The position numbers were made by a program, and so were the translations under genes. A model generated the notes under the pieces. That model searched no databases, was not told the origin of the DNA, and saw only the letters and a program-made list of their open reading frames with translations. Below are positions 52,800-61,395 of a DNA stretch of 64,000 nt, piece after piece. The DNA comes from Micromonospora chaiyaphumensis (lineage in GTDB: Bacteria; Actinomycetota; Actinomycetes; Mycobacteriales; Micromonosporaceae): the NCBI RefSeq assembly GCF_900091435.1, contig NZ_FMCS01000014.1, positions 1 through 64,000 on the forward strand. The letters run 5' to 3'. The first letter of the stretch is position 1; each line of letters begins with the position of its first letter.

Positions 52800-52812
52800 T
52801 AGCTTGACCATG
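52800..52812 (+). promoter_or_regulatory. candidate -10 and leaderless start for the PBP gene
   Basis: TAGCTT (52800-52805) lies seven bases before the GTG at 52812. No Shine-Dalgarno is present upstream of the GTG, so transcription may begin at the start codon (leaderless mRNA, common in actinobacteria). The -35 region (TCATTT near 52777) is poor. Confidence 0.35.
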
Positions 52813-54947
52813 TGAGCAACCGACCCCTTGCCTCCGCTGGTCGTGCCGTGCCTCTCCTCCGCGCCGGGCTCATCGCCGGCATCGTGGTCGCCGCCGCGGC
52901 CTATCCGCTGGCCGCCGTCACCGGCATCGGCGCCAAGGCCACCGCACACGCAGTGGAGCAGAAGACCAACATCCTCAAGACCGCGCTGCCGGCCGAGACC
53001 TCGTACCTCTATGCGCCGGACGGCAAGACCGTGCTGACGATGTTCTACGAGGAGTACCGGCAGTACACCAAGATCGAGGACATGTCGCCGAACATCCAGC
53101 AGGCGATCGTCGCCGCCGAGGACAACCGCTTCTACCAGCACCACGGCGTCGACCCGAAGGGCGTGGCCCGCGCCTTCGTGTCCAACGCCCGGTCCGGCGG
53201 TGTCTCCCAGGGCGCCTCGACGATCACCATGCAGTACGTCCGGATGGCCCTGCGGGACAGCGCGAAGACGCCGAAGGAGGTTCAGGAGGCCACCCAGCAG
53301 ACCAGCCTGCGCAAGGTCAAGGAGATGCGCATGGCGCTGGACATCGAGAAGCACGTCAGCAAGGAGCAGATCCTCGAGCGCTACCTCAACTCGGCCTACT
53401 TCGGCCACCGGGCGTACGGGATCTACGCGGCCTCGCAGATCTTCTTCTCCAAGACCCCGGCCACCCTCACCCCGGTCGAGGCGGCCACCCTGGCCGGCCT
53501 GGTCAAGTCCCCTTCGGAGTACGACCCGATCACCTCCGACCAGAAGGACGCCACCGGCCGCCGCAACTACGTGCTCGACAACATGGCCCGCCTCGGCTAC
53601 CTCTCGCCGGACGCCGCGGCGGCGGCCAAGGCCGAGCCGATCAGGCTGCGGCTCACCAACCCGCCCAACGACTGCGCCTCGCTCCTCGAGAAGTACCGGG
53701 CGACCTGGGGCTTCTACTGCGACTACCTGAAGAACTGGTGGAGCGCGCAGCCGGCGTTCGGGGAGAACCGGCTGGAGCGGATGGACAAGCTGCGCCGGGG
53801 CGGTTACCGCATCGTGCTCGCCCTCGACCCGAAGATCCAGGAGGCGGCGGAGAAGAACGTGGGCGCGAAGGACGGCACGGGCAGCCCGTTCGCCAACGGG
53901 ATCGTGGTCGCCGAGCCGGGCACCGGGCGGATCAAGGCGATGGCGGTGAACCGGAACTACTCGCTCGACCTGAGCGAGAACCCGAACAGTTCCAACCCGG
54001 AGGCCGGCCCGAAGGTCAAGGCGAACTATCCGAACACGGTCGCGCCGTTGCTCGGCGGGGGCTCACTCCCCGGCTATCAGGCCGGATCGACGTTCAAGAT
54101 GTTCACGATGCTCGCCGCGCTCAACAACGGGACGAAGCTCTCCGACACCATCAACTCGCCGTACCGCTACCAGTCCAAGGTCTATGACGGGTGGGCGCCG
54201 TCGAACGCCAGCGGCGCGATGACCGGCGTGCAGACCATGTGGTCCGGCTTCGGCAAGTCGGTGAACACCTTCTTCGTCCAGCTGGAGGAGCAGATCGGCG
54301 CGGAGAAGGGCGTGCGCCTGGCCGAGCAGCTCGGGCTGCGCTGGCGTACCGACGTGGACCGCGAGCACGCCGCGCCGGACAAGGCGAACAAGTGGGGCGC
54401 GTTCACCCTGGGCGTCTCCGACGCCACGCCGCTGGAGATGGCCAACGCGTACGCGGCCATCGCCGCCGACGGGCGGTACTGCGAGGCGATCCCGGTCAAC
54501 TCGATCATGAACCGGGACGGCACGCCGGCCATGTACAAGACCGCCGGTGGGGTGGAGCGCGAGGTCGCCAAGCCGCGGTGCCGGCAGGTGGTCAGCGCCG
54601 ACGCGGCCCGCGCGGCCACCGACGCGGCCCGCTGCCCGACGGGCGACACCCCGGCCAGGGGCGGCTGCGGCGGCTGGTCGACCGCGGACAGCGTGCGGGG
54701 CACGGTCGGCCGCCCGGTCGCCGGCAAGACGGGTACCACCGACAGCACCCGGTCCGCCTGGTTCGCCGGCTACACGCCGGAGCTGGCCGCGGCGAGTTTC
54801 ATCGCGGACCCGGACAACCCGTTCAACGCGGTGGGTGACGGGTTGTCCCAGGTGCCCGTCAACGCGGTGGCGGAGACGCTGCGCGACGCGCTCAAGGGCA
54901 AGCCCACCCGCCAGTTCACCCCACCGTCCGACCAGATCGTGGGCTGA
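52812..54947 (+). CDS. class A penicillin-binding protein (transglycosylase/transpeptidase)
   Basis: A 711-residue bifunctional peptidoglycan synthase. There is one N-terminal transmembrane helix (LLRAGLIAGIVVAAAAYPLA), then a GT51 domain with EDNRFYQHHGVD, QGASTITMQYVR and RKVKEMRMALDIEKHVSKEQ. The transpeptidase has SxxK in AGSTFKMFTMLAAL, SVN in KSVNTFFVQLE and KTG in AGKTGTTDSTRSAWFAGYTP. It builds the cell wall at the outer face of the membrane. GTG start without a ribosome binding site. Confidence 0.95.
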   Translation: MSNRPLASAGRAVPLLRAGLIAGIVVAAAAYPLAAVTGIGAKATAHAVEQKTNILKTALPAETSYLYAPDGKTVLTMFYEEYRQYTKIEDMSPNIQQAIVAAEDNRFYQHHGVDPKGVARAFVSNARSGGVSQGASTITMQYVRMALRDSAKTPKEVQEATQQTSLRKVKEMRMALDIEKHVSKEQILERYLNSAYFGHRAYGIYAASQIFFSKTPATLTPVEAATLAGLVKSPSEYDPITSDQKDATGRRNYVLDNMARLGYLSPDAAAAAKAEPIRLRLTNPPNDCASLLEKYRATWGFYCDYLKNWWSAQPAFGENRLERMDKLRRGGYRIVLALDPKIQEAAEKNVGAKDGTGSPFANGIVVAEPGTGRIKAMAVNRNYSLDLSENPNSSNPEAGPKVKANYPNTVAPLLGGGSLPGYQAGSTFKMFTMLAALNNGTKLSDTINSPYRYQSKVYDGWAPSNASGAMTGVQTMWSGFGKSVNTFFVQLEEQIGAEKGVRLAEQLGLRWRTDVDREHAAPDKANKWGAFTLGVSDATPLEMANAYAAIAADGRYCEAIPVNSIMNRDGTPAMYKTAGGVEREVAKPRCRQVVSADAARAATDAARCPTGDTPARGGCGGWSTADSVRGTVGRPVAGKTGTTDSTRSAWFAGYTPELAAASFIADPDNPFNAVGDGLSQVPVNAVAETLRDALKGKPTRQFTPPSDQIVG

Positions 54948-54982
54948 CCCACGCTGGACGGCCCGGGGGTGCGCCCGGGCCA

Positions 54983-55042
54983 GTTGATCAAGAGGTTTGC
55001 GCGCGGAATCCCTCGATTCCCGACGCAGACCTCTTGATCAAC
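54983..55042. repeat. long inverted repeat, REP-like element (GTTGATCAAGAGGT type)
   Basis: The left arm GTTGATCAAGAGGTTTGCG (54983-55001) and right arm CGCAGACCTCTTGATCAAC (55024-55042) pair over 19 bp with one G-U wobble and a 22-nt loop. The element lies between the convergent PBP and acetyltransferase genes and may end transcription from both sides. The sequence looks like a dispersed palindromic repeat rather than a simple terminator. Confidence 0.7.
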
Positions 55043-55051
55043 GTCGGGGGG

Positions 55052-55621
55052 TCAGCGGAGGTCGGCCGAGACGAAGGACCAGAGTTCCAGGTCGACCCGG
55101 GCGCCGTGGACGAAGCCGGCGTTGCGGAGGAGGCCCTCGTAGCTGAAGCCGGCCTTCTCCGCCACCCGGCGGGAGGCGACGTTGCCGGGGGCGACCCGCA
55201 GCTCGACGCGCTGGAAGCCGTGCTCCAGGAGCAACGCGATGGCGACCGCGTCGACCGCCTCGGCGGCCAGGCCGTAGCCCCGGGCGTGCGGGGCGATGGC
55301 GTAGGACACCTCGGTGAGCCGGGCACCCCAGTCGGTGCGGCGGGTCCAGAGGCAGCCGACCACCCGCCGGTCCTCGCGGCGGACCACCGCCCAGTGGTCG
55401 CCGTCGCCGCTGTCGCGGCGCTGCCGGGCCAGCTCGGTGCACCAGGCCCGCCCGTCGATCTGCCCCGAGGAGTCGGCCAGCGGCAGCCACCGCTGGGTCT
55501 GCCGGTCCGCGAACACCTCGTCGATCGCCCCGGCGTCGGCCACGACGAGCTGGCGTACCTCGGTGCGCGGGGTGCTGACGGTCAGCGCCGGGAACCGGCG
55601 CACCGCCACCTGCCCGATCAC
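55052..55621 (-). CDS. GNAT N-acetyltransferase (RimJ/RimL type)
   Basis: A 189-residue acetyltransferase. TPRTEVRQLVVADAGAIDEV, HWAVVRREDRRVVGCLWTRR, EVSYAIAPHARGYGLAAEAV (acetyl-CoA loop) and VAPGNVASRRVAEKAGFSYE are typical of the RimJ/L subgroup, which acetylates protein N-termini or small molecules. GTG at 55621 overlaps the upstream cobB-like stop (GTGA), so the two are co-expressed. The substrate is unknown. Confidence 0.9.
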   Translation of the reverse strand: MIGQVAVRRFPALTVSTPRTEVRQLVVADAGAIDEVFADRQTQRWLPLADSSGQIDGRAWCTELARQRRDSGDGDHWAVVRREDRRVVGCLWTRRTDWGARLTEVSYAIAPHARGYGLAAEAVDAVAIALLLEHGFQRVELRVAPGNVASRRVAEKAGFSYEGLLRNAGFVHGARVDLELWSFVSADLR

Positions 55622-56982
55622 GCCGGGGCCTCCGCGGGGGCCACGGCCGCCGCGACGAGCCGGGCCGCGACGTCCGGGTACGCGGCCCAGTGCGGCACGA
55701 GCTGCGAGGCGTGCACGCCCCGCCACACGAAGCCCTCCGGGGCGCCACCCTCCCAGCGCCAGGCCGCCCGCTCGCCGGCCCGCGGGGTGAGCACCGCGGC
55801 GTGCTGCTTGTGCCCCACCACCGTGGTGCCCGCCCGGGCCACCACGCTGTCGCCGGCCGCGGTCGCCTCCCGGTAGCCGACCACCAGGCCGTCCCGGCTG
55901 GCGCCCACCGCGTCGAGCACGCCGCACATGGGCCGGCCGTCGAGCTCCCGGGCCAGCCAGAGCAGGCCGGCCCCCTCGGCGACCACCGGGCGACCGGTGC
56001 GGGCCAGCTCGGCCACCGCGATGCAGAGCCGGCGGTTGGCGGAGAGCTGCTCCGCGTACGTCTCCGGGAGCCCGCCGCCGACGACCAGCGCGCGGGTGCC
56101 GGCGGGCAGCGCCTCGTCGCGCAGCGGGTCGACGGTGACCACCTCGGCGCCGGCGGCGCGCAGCAGCTCGGCGGTCTCCGGGTGGCTGTAGCTGCCGCCC
56201 GGACCGCCGGCCAGCGCGACCACCGGCCGCTCCCCGGCGGGCGGGCCGGCCGGCTCCGGCGACCAGGGCGCGGCGGTCAGCTCCGGGGCGGACCGGGCCA
56301 GCGCCAGCAACCGGTCGAGGTCGACCGTGGCGGCGACGCCCTCGCCGAGCCGGCGCACGGCCCGCTCGGCCTCGGCGTCGCGCTGGACCACCGGCACCAC
56401 GCCGTGCCGGCGGGCGGGCAGCACCGGGGGCAGCTCGTGCCGGCGCAGCGCGCCGTAGACCGGCACCCCCACGTCGTCGAGCGCCTCGCGCAGCATGGCC
56501 TCGTGCCGGGGCGAGGCCACCCGGTTGAGGATCACGCCGCCCAGCCAGAGCTGCTCGTCGTAGGCCCGGAAGCCGTGCACCAGGGCGGCCACCGACTGGC
56601 CCATGGCGGCCACGTCGACCACCAGCACGACCGGGCTGCGCAGCGCGGTCGCCACGGCCGCCGTGGACTCGGTCTCCGGCCGGCCGGCGATCGAGTCGTA
56701 GAGCCCCATCGTGCCCTGGACCAGCGCGAACCCGGCCCCGGCCGCGCCGTGCGCGAAGAGCGGGGCGACCCGCTCCGGGCCGACCAGCCGCGGGTCGAGG
56801 TTGCGCCCCGGCCGCCCGGCCGCCAGCCCGAGGTAGGCGGCGTCCACCTGGTCCGGCCCGAGCTTGAAGCCGGCGACGTCCAGCCCCCGGTCGGCGAGGG
56901 CCGCGAGCAGGCCGAGCGAGAGGGCACCGGTGCCGTGCCCCGAGGAGGGCGCGCTCAGCACGACGCGCGGCACGACGGTCAT
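55618..56982 (-). CDS. cobB: CobB/CbiA-like cobyrinate a,c-diamide synthase homologue lacking key residues
   Basis: A 454-residue homologue with CobB layout: an N-terminal ATPase domain (FKLGPDQVDAAYLGLAAGRP, GRNLDPRLVG) and a C-terminal glutaminase-like domain (VVVGGGLPETYAEQLSANRR, GFVWRGVHASQLVPHWA). The P-loop reads SGHGTGALS, with Thr18 instead of the expected Lys of SGxGKTT. The glutaminase nucleophile motif ECGG reads EGAG (55977-55966), so the Cys is missing. It may be a pseudoenzyme, use free ammonia, or have another role. AGGAG six bases before the ATG at 56982. Confidence 0.85.
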   Translation of the reverse strand: MTVVPRVVLSAPSSGHGTGALSLGLLAALADRGLDVAGFKLGPDQVDAAYLGLAAGRPGRNLDPRLVGPERVAPLFAHGAAGAGFALVQGTMGLYDSIAGRPETESTAAVATALRSPVVLVVDVAAMGQSVAALVHGFRAYDEQLWLGGVILNRVASPRHEAMLREALDDVGVPVYGALRRHELPPVLPARRHGVVPVVQRDAEAERAVRRLGEGVAATVDLDRLLALARSAPELTAAPWSPEPAGPPAGERPVVALAGGPGGSYSHPETAELLRAAGAEVVTVDPLRDEALPAGTRALVVGGGLPETYAEQLSANRRLCIAVAELARTGRPVVAEGAGLLWLARELDGRPMCGVLDAVGASRDGLVVGYREATAAGDSVVARAGTTVVGHKQHAAVLTPRAGERAAWRWEGGAPEGFVWRGVHASQLVPHWAAYPDVAARLVAAAVAPAEAPA

Positions 56983-57117
56983 CATCGACTCCTGCTCTGG
57001 GGTGGTTTCCGCCCGCGTGACCATACCCGTCCCGACCGACGCGCGGCGGCCGGCGACCGGCCCGTTCCGGCCCGGCGCGAGTCAGTGGCGCCGCTCATAC
57101 GGGTAGCCTTGGCCAAC

Positions 57118-57933
57118 GTGTACCGGTTCCTGCTGACCCCGCGCTGGCTCGGCTATCTCGCGCTGACCCTGGTCGCGGCCGCGGTGATGGTCTTCCTCGG
57201 CAACTGGCAGCTGGACCGCTACCGGGGGCGGACGGCGATCAACGAGCGGATCGACGCCGGCGCCACCATGACACCCGCCCCGCTGCGTGACGCCCTGCCG
57301 GCCCCGACGGGCGGCCCCGGCACCGCCGGCCCGGCCCCCGCCGACCGGCTCACCTGGACCAGGGTGACCACCACCGGCCGGTACGACAGCGCGAACATCG
57401 TCCTGGTCCGCGGCCGCACCGTCGACAACAAGGTCGGCTTCGAGGTGCTCACCCCGCTGGTCCTCGCCGACGGCAGCGCCGTGCTGGTCGACCGGGGCTG
57501 GATCCCGCCCGTCCCCGGCGGGAACGCCACCACCCAGCCGCAGGTGCCGGCCGCGCCGACCGGCGAGGTGACGGTCACCGGCCGGCTGGTGTCCAGCGAG
57601 AGCGGCGGCGGTGCGGTCGACCGGCGCAACGGCAAGCTGGAGACCCGCCGGATCAGCATCCCCCGGCTCGCGAAGCAGCTGCCCTACCCGGTGTCCGGCG
57701 GTTACGTCCTGCTCGACCAGCAGACGCCGGCCGCCGACCCGGCGTTCCAGGCGGTGCCCATCGGGCACACCAACAACTGGCAGAACTTCGGCTACGTGGT
57801 GCAGTGGTGGCTCTTCGCCGGGATGAGCCTGGTCGGCTACGGCTGGGTCGCCCGCCGGGAGGCGCGGCGGCTGGCCGGCCTGGACGGGCCGCGCGAGCCG
57901 GTGGACCGGGCCGCCGAGCCGGCGGCCACCTGA
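57118..57933 (+). CDS. SURF1-family protein
   Basis: A 271-residue membrane protein with two terminal transmembrane helices: VYRFLLTPRWLGYLALTLVAAAVMVFLG (start, in outline) and NNWQNFGYVVQWWLFAGMSL near residue 225. SURF1 signatures GNWQLDRYRGR, VLVDRGWIPPV, GHTNNWQNFGYVVQW and GWVARREAR are present. SURF1 proteins help to assemble cytochrome c oxidase. GTG at 57118 with at best a poor ribosome binding site. It is divergent from the cobB-like gene. Confidence 0.93.
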   Translation: MYRFLLTPRWLGYLALTLVAAAVMVFLGNWQLDRYRGRTAINERIDAGATMTPAPLRDALPAPTGGPGTAGPAPADRLTWTRVTTTGRYDSANIVLVRGRTVDNKVGFEVLTPLVLADGSAVLVDRGWIPPVPGGNATTQPQVPAAPTGEVTVTGRLVSSESGGGAVDRRNGKLETRRISIPRLAKQLPYPVSGGYVLLDQQTPAADPAFQAVPIGHTNNWQNFGYVVQWWLFAGMSLVGYGWVARREARRLAGLDGPREPVDRAAEPAAT

Positions 57934-58045
57934 CCGCGCGGCGTCGGCGGCGGCGCCAGCTCGCCGGCCTGGCGGCATCCCGGCCAGTCCGACCGGCCCA
58001 CCTCGCCGATCTGGAGTCGATCAAGGCTGGCTACGTGCCCGCCGG

Positions 58046-59629
58046 TCAGCCCGTGACCCGGCCGGCGTGGATGGCCCGCACCGCGTCGATGGTGTCCGCC
58101 TCGGCGGCGGTCTTGTCGTCCCGGTAGCGGATCACCCGCGCGAAGCGCAGCGCCATCCCGCCCGGGTAGCGGCTGCTGGTCTGCACCCCGTCGAAGGCGA
58201 TCTCGACCACCTGCTCCGGCCGGACCCGCACCACCCAGTCGCCCTTCTCCACGGCCAGCCCGAGGAAGCGCTCGGTCTGCCAGCGCAGCAGCTCGTCGGT
58301 GAGCCCCTTGAACGTCTTGCCGAGCATGACGAACTCGCCGGTGCGCGGGTCGCGGGCGCCCAGGTGCAGGTTGGAGAGCCAGCCCTGCCGCCGGCCACTG
58401 CCCCACTCGACGGCCAGCACCACGAGGTCGAGGGTGTGCCGGGGCTTCACCTTGACCCAGGCCGCGCCGCGCCGGCCGGCGTCGTAGGGCGCGGCCGGGT
58501 CCTTGATCACCACCCCCTCCTGGCCCGCGTCGACCGCCGCCGCGAAGGCCGCGCCGGCCTGCTCGGGGTCGTCCACCTCCACCCGGCCGACCAGCAGCGT
58601 CGGGTCGACCACGCGGGCCAGCGCCGCCCACCGCTCCCGGCCGGGCAGGTCGATCAGGTCCACGCCGTCGAGGTGCAGCAGGTCGAAGAAGTAGGGCGTC
58701 AGCACCGTCTCGCCGGCCCGCTCGGCCGCGGCGAGCACGGCGGGCGCCACCGGCGCGCCCCCGGTGGTGCTCGCGGTGGTGCGCCGGGCGGCCCGGCTGG
58801 AGGTCTCCTGGAACGGCAGCGGGCGGCCCTCGGCGTCCAGCCCGATCGCCTCGCCGTCGAGCACCAGCTCCCGGGCGGGCAGCGCGCGGACGGCGGCCAC
58901 CACCTCGGGCAGCCGGCCGGTGATGTCGTCCAGGCTGCGGGTGAAGACCGCGATGTCCTGGCCGGACCGGTGCACCTGGATGCGGATGCCGTCGAGCTTG
59001 ACGTCGACCACCGCCGGAACGCCGGTGGCGGTGAGCGCCTCGTCGACCGTGGGCGCGCTCTGCGCCAGCATGGGGGCGAGCGGGCGGCCCACCTGGAGCC
59101 CGAACCCGGCCAGCGCGGCCGCGCCGCCGGAGAGCGCCGCGACCGCCACGGCCCGCAGGTCGCCGGCGAGCAGCAGGGCCCGCCGGACGGCCGCCACCGG
59201 CACGTCGGCGGCCCGGGCGACCGCCTCGGTGAGCAGCCCGGCCTGCGCGCCCTGGCGCAGCTCGCCCCGGAACAGGCCGACCAGCAGCCGCTGCTCGTCG
59301 GCGGTCGCCGCGGCGAAGAGCTGGCCGACCAGCTCGCGCCGCCGGGCCTGGGAGCCCGCGCCGCCGACCGCCGCGATCTCCTCGATCGCCGCGTCGACGC
59401 CGCCCACGGTCAGGGTCGGCTCGGCGGCCGGTGGGGGCAGGTCACGCAGGCTCGCCCAGCCCACGCCGGTCTGCCGCTGCCGCAGCTCGCCGGCCAGGTA
59501 GCCGGCGCCCGCCGGCACCTCGTCGGGATCGAGCGACCGCAGCGCGGCGGCCAGCAGCTCCACCTTGGCCCGCCGGCCGCTGGTGGCGCCCACCGCCGCC
59601 GACGTGGCCGCCAGCTCAACAAACCGCAC
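58046..59629 (-). CDS. ATP-dependent DNA ligase (LigB-type)
   Basis: An approximately 527-residue ligase with a helical DNA-binding N-terminus (RRELVGQLFAAATADEQRLL) and a nucleotidyltransferase core. The adenylated lysine is in VDVKLDGIRIQVH, with ELVLDGEAIGLD, YFFDLLHLDGVDLIDLPGRE, GQEGVVIKDP and WVKVKPRH as later motifs, then an OB fold. It probably acts in repair rather than replication. The GTG at 59629 with AGGA eight bases upstream was chosen; ATG 59638 and 59659 are also open. Confidence 0.92.
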   Translation of the reverse strand: MRFVELAATSAAVGATSGRRAKVELLAAALRSLDPDEVPAGAGYLAGELRQRQTGVGWASLRDLPPPAAEPTLTVGGVDAAIEEIAAVGGAGSQARRRELVGQLFAAATADEQRLLVGLFRGELRQGAQAGLLTEAVARAADVPVAAVRRALLLAGDLRAVAVAALSGGAAALAGFGLQVGRPLAPMLAQSAPTVDEALTATGVPAVVDVKLDGIRIQVHRSGQDIAVFTRSLDDITGRLPEVVAAVRALPARELVLDGEAIGLDAEGRPLPFQETSSRAARRTTASTTGGAPVAPAVLAAAERAGETVLTPYFFDLLHLDGVDLIDLPGRERWAALARVVDPTLLVGRVEVDDPEQAGAAFAAAVDAGQEGVVIKDPAAPYDAGRRGAAWVKVKPRHTLDLVVLAVEWGSGRRQGWLSNLHLGARDPRTGEFVMLGKTFKGLTDELLRWQTERFLGLAVEKGDWVVRVRPEQVVEIAFDGVQTSSRYPGGMALRFARVIRYRDDKTAAEADTIDAVRAIHAGRVTG

Positions 59630-59676
59630 GTGCCTCATCCTGCCAGCCACGACCGACACCGGGGCGCGTCCCGAGC

Positions 59677-59723
59677 GATCTTGGAGAGTTGGCGTCCCCC
59701 AGGAACGTCAACTCCCCAAGATC
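59677..59723. repeat. inverted repeat, REP-like element (GATCTTGG type)
   Basis: The left arm GATCTTGGAGAGTTGGCGT (59677-59695) and right arm ACGTCAACTCCCCAAGATC (59705-59723) pair over 17 of 19 positions plus one G-U wobble, with a 9-nt loop. It lies in the gap between the small 68-codon gene and the ligase gene. It resembles the 54983-55042 element in having GATC-containing arms of 19 nt. Confidence 0.65.
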
Positions 59724-59742
59724 ACGACGGCGCCGGGCCGGC

Positions 59743-59949
59743 TCAGGCCGAGACCGGCTCCTCGATGCGGAGGCCGCGGGCGCGCACCTCGTCGGCCACG
59801 CGGGTGAGCAGCGTGTCGAGCGTGACCAGCACGGCGGAGAGCTCGCCGAGCTGTTCCTTGAGCGCGTCCTCGGGCCACGCGGAGACATCGACGTCCCCCA
59901 GAGCACTGACGGCGGCCTGGAGCCGCGACATCTCGTCGTTCGTACGCAT
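59743..59949 (-). CDS. small helical hypothetical protein
   Basis: A 68-residue acidic, helical protein (MRTNDEMSRLQAAVSALGDV then WPEDALKEQLGELSAVLVTL and LLTRVADEVRARGLRIEEP). The text resembles the N-terminal helical segment of DUF222/13E12-type HNH proteins, but without the nuclease domain. The ATG at 59949 is preferred. It could be a remnant or a stand-alone small protein; no function is assigned. Confidence 0.6.
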   Translation of the reverse strand: MRTNDEMSRLQAAVSALGDVDVSAWPEDALKEQLGELSAVLVTLDTLLTRVADEVRARGLRIEEPVSA

Positions 59950-60027
59950 GTTCGAGAGGCTATAACACCCCGCCACCCGACACACCGCAAACTCCGACAT
60001 CGGCCCCGAAGTTACGGTTTCGACACC

Positions 60028-61395
60028 TCAGGCTCGCTGCGTGCCCACCGCCGCGACCTTCGCGAGCAGCAGCGCCTCGGCGGCGCAGACCCGGGCGAAC
60101 TCGCCCAGGTGCAGGCTCTCGTTCGGCCCGTGCGCCCGGGCGTGCGGGTCCTCCACACCGGTCACCAGGATCGCCGCGGCGGGGAACATCTCCTGGAAGG
60201 TGGCGATGAACGGGATCGATCCGCCCACGCCGATGTCGACCGGATCGGTGCCGTCCCAGGCCTCCCGGAACGCCGCCCGCGCCGCGTCGAACATCGGCCC
60301 GGTGGCGTCGATGACGCAGGGCGCACCGTCGTGCTCGAAGGTCACCGTCACCTGCGCGCCCCAGGGGGCGTTCTTCTCCAGGTGCGCGATGAGCGCCGCG
60401 TACGCCTTCTTCGGGTCGTCGCCCGGCGCCAGCCGTACGCTCAGCTTCGCCTTGGCGGCCGGGACCAGCGCGTTCGGCGCCTCCCCGGTGGCCGGCGCGT
60501 CCACACCGAGGATCGCGAGGGCCGGCTTGGTCCAGAGCCGGTCGGTGATCCGGCCGGTGCCGAAGAGCTGCGCGCCGTAGACCAGCCCGGCCTCGGCGCG
60601 GAACCGGTCCTCGGGGTAGTCGACGGCGGCGCCCTCGCGACCGACGAGGCCCTCGACGGCCACGTTGCCGTCGTCGTCGTGCAGCGTGGCGAGCAGCTTC
60701 ACCAGCGTGGTGAGCGCGTCGGGCACGGCGCCGCCGAACATGCCGCTGTGCACCGCGTGGTCGAGGGTGCGCACCTCCACGAAGCAGTTGACGATGCCGC
60801 GCAGCGAGGTGGTCAGCGCGGGCACCCCGATGTCCCAGTTGCCGGAGTCGGCGATGACGATGACGTCCGACGCGAGCTCCTCGCGGTGCGCGATGAGCAG
60901 CTGCTCCAGCGAGTCCGAGCCGTACTCCTCCTCGCCCTCGATGAAGAGGACCACGCCGACCGGAAGCCGGTCGCCGAACGCGCGCAGCGCCGCGACGTGC
61001 GCCATGATGCCGGCCTTGTCGTCGGCGGCGCCCCGGCCGTAGAGGCGGCCGTCCCGCTCCACCGGCTCGAACGGGTCGGACTCCCAGAGCGACAGGTCGC
61101 CGACCGGCTGGACGTCGTGGTGCGCGTACAGGAGGACGGTCGGCGCGCCGGGCGGGGCCGGCTTCGTCCCGATCACCGCCGGCTGGCCGCCGGAGCGCAC
61201 GATCTTCGTGTCGAGGCCGCAGCCGCGCAGCAGCTCCGCCACCGCCTCGGCGGAACGCTCGACGTGCGAGTGGTCGAAGCCCTCGAAGGCGATGCCCGGG
61301 ATGCGGACGAGTCGCTCGAGGTCGGCACGGACGCCGGGCAGTTCCCGCTCGACGGCGGCCCGCACCTCGGACTCGGACATGATCGGTGTGGTCAT
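60028..61395 (-). CDS. M20-family dipeptidase
   Basis: A 455-residue zinc peptidase. Metal motifs VLLYAHHDVQPVGDLSLWES and GRGAADDKAGIMAHVAALRA, the catalytic Glu pair in FIEGEEEYGSDSLEQLL, and the dimerisation-domain text HSGMFGGAVPDALTTLVKLL are complete. The C-terminal metal His is in HARAHGPNESLHLGEF. M20A/F dipeptidases hydrolyse dipeptides in the cytoplasm. ATG at 61395 overlaps the uridine kinase-like stop (ATGA). Confidence 0.94.
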   Translation of the reverse strand: MTTPIMSESEVRAAVERELPGVRADLERLVRIPGIAFEGFDHSHVERSAEAVAELLRGCGLDTKIVRSGGQPAVIGTKPAPPGAPTVLLYAHHDVQPVGDLSLWESDPFEPVERDGRLYGRGAADDKAGIMAHVAALRAFGDRLPVGVVLFIEGEEEYGSDSLEQLLIAHREELASDVIVIADSGNWDIGVPALTTSLRGIVNCFVEVRTLDHAVHSGMFGGAVPDALTTLVKLLATLHDDDGNVAVEGLVGREGAAVDYPEDRFRAEAGLVYGAQLFGTGRITDRLWTKPALAILGVDAPATGEAPNALVPAAKAKLSVRLAPGDDPKKAYAALIAHLEKNAPWGAQVTVTFEHDGAPCVIDATGPMFDAARAAFREAWDGTDPVDIGVGGSIPFIATFQEMFPAAAILVTGVEDPHARAHGPNESLHLGEFARVCAAEALLLAKVAAVGTQRA

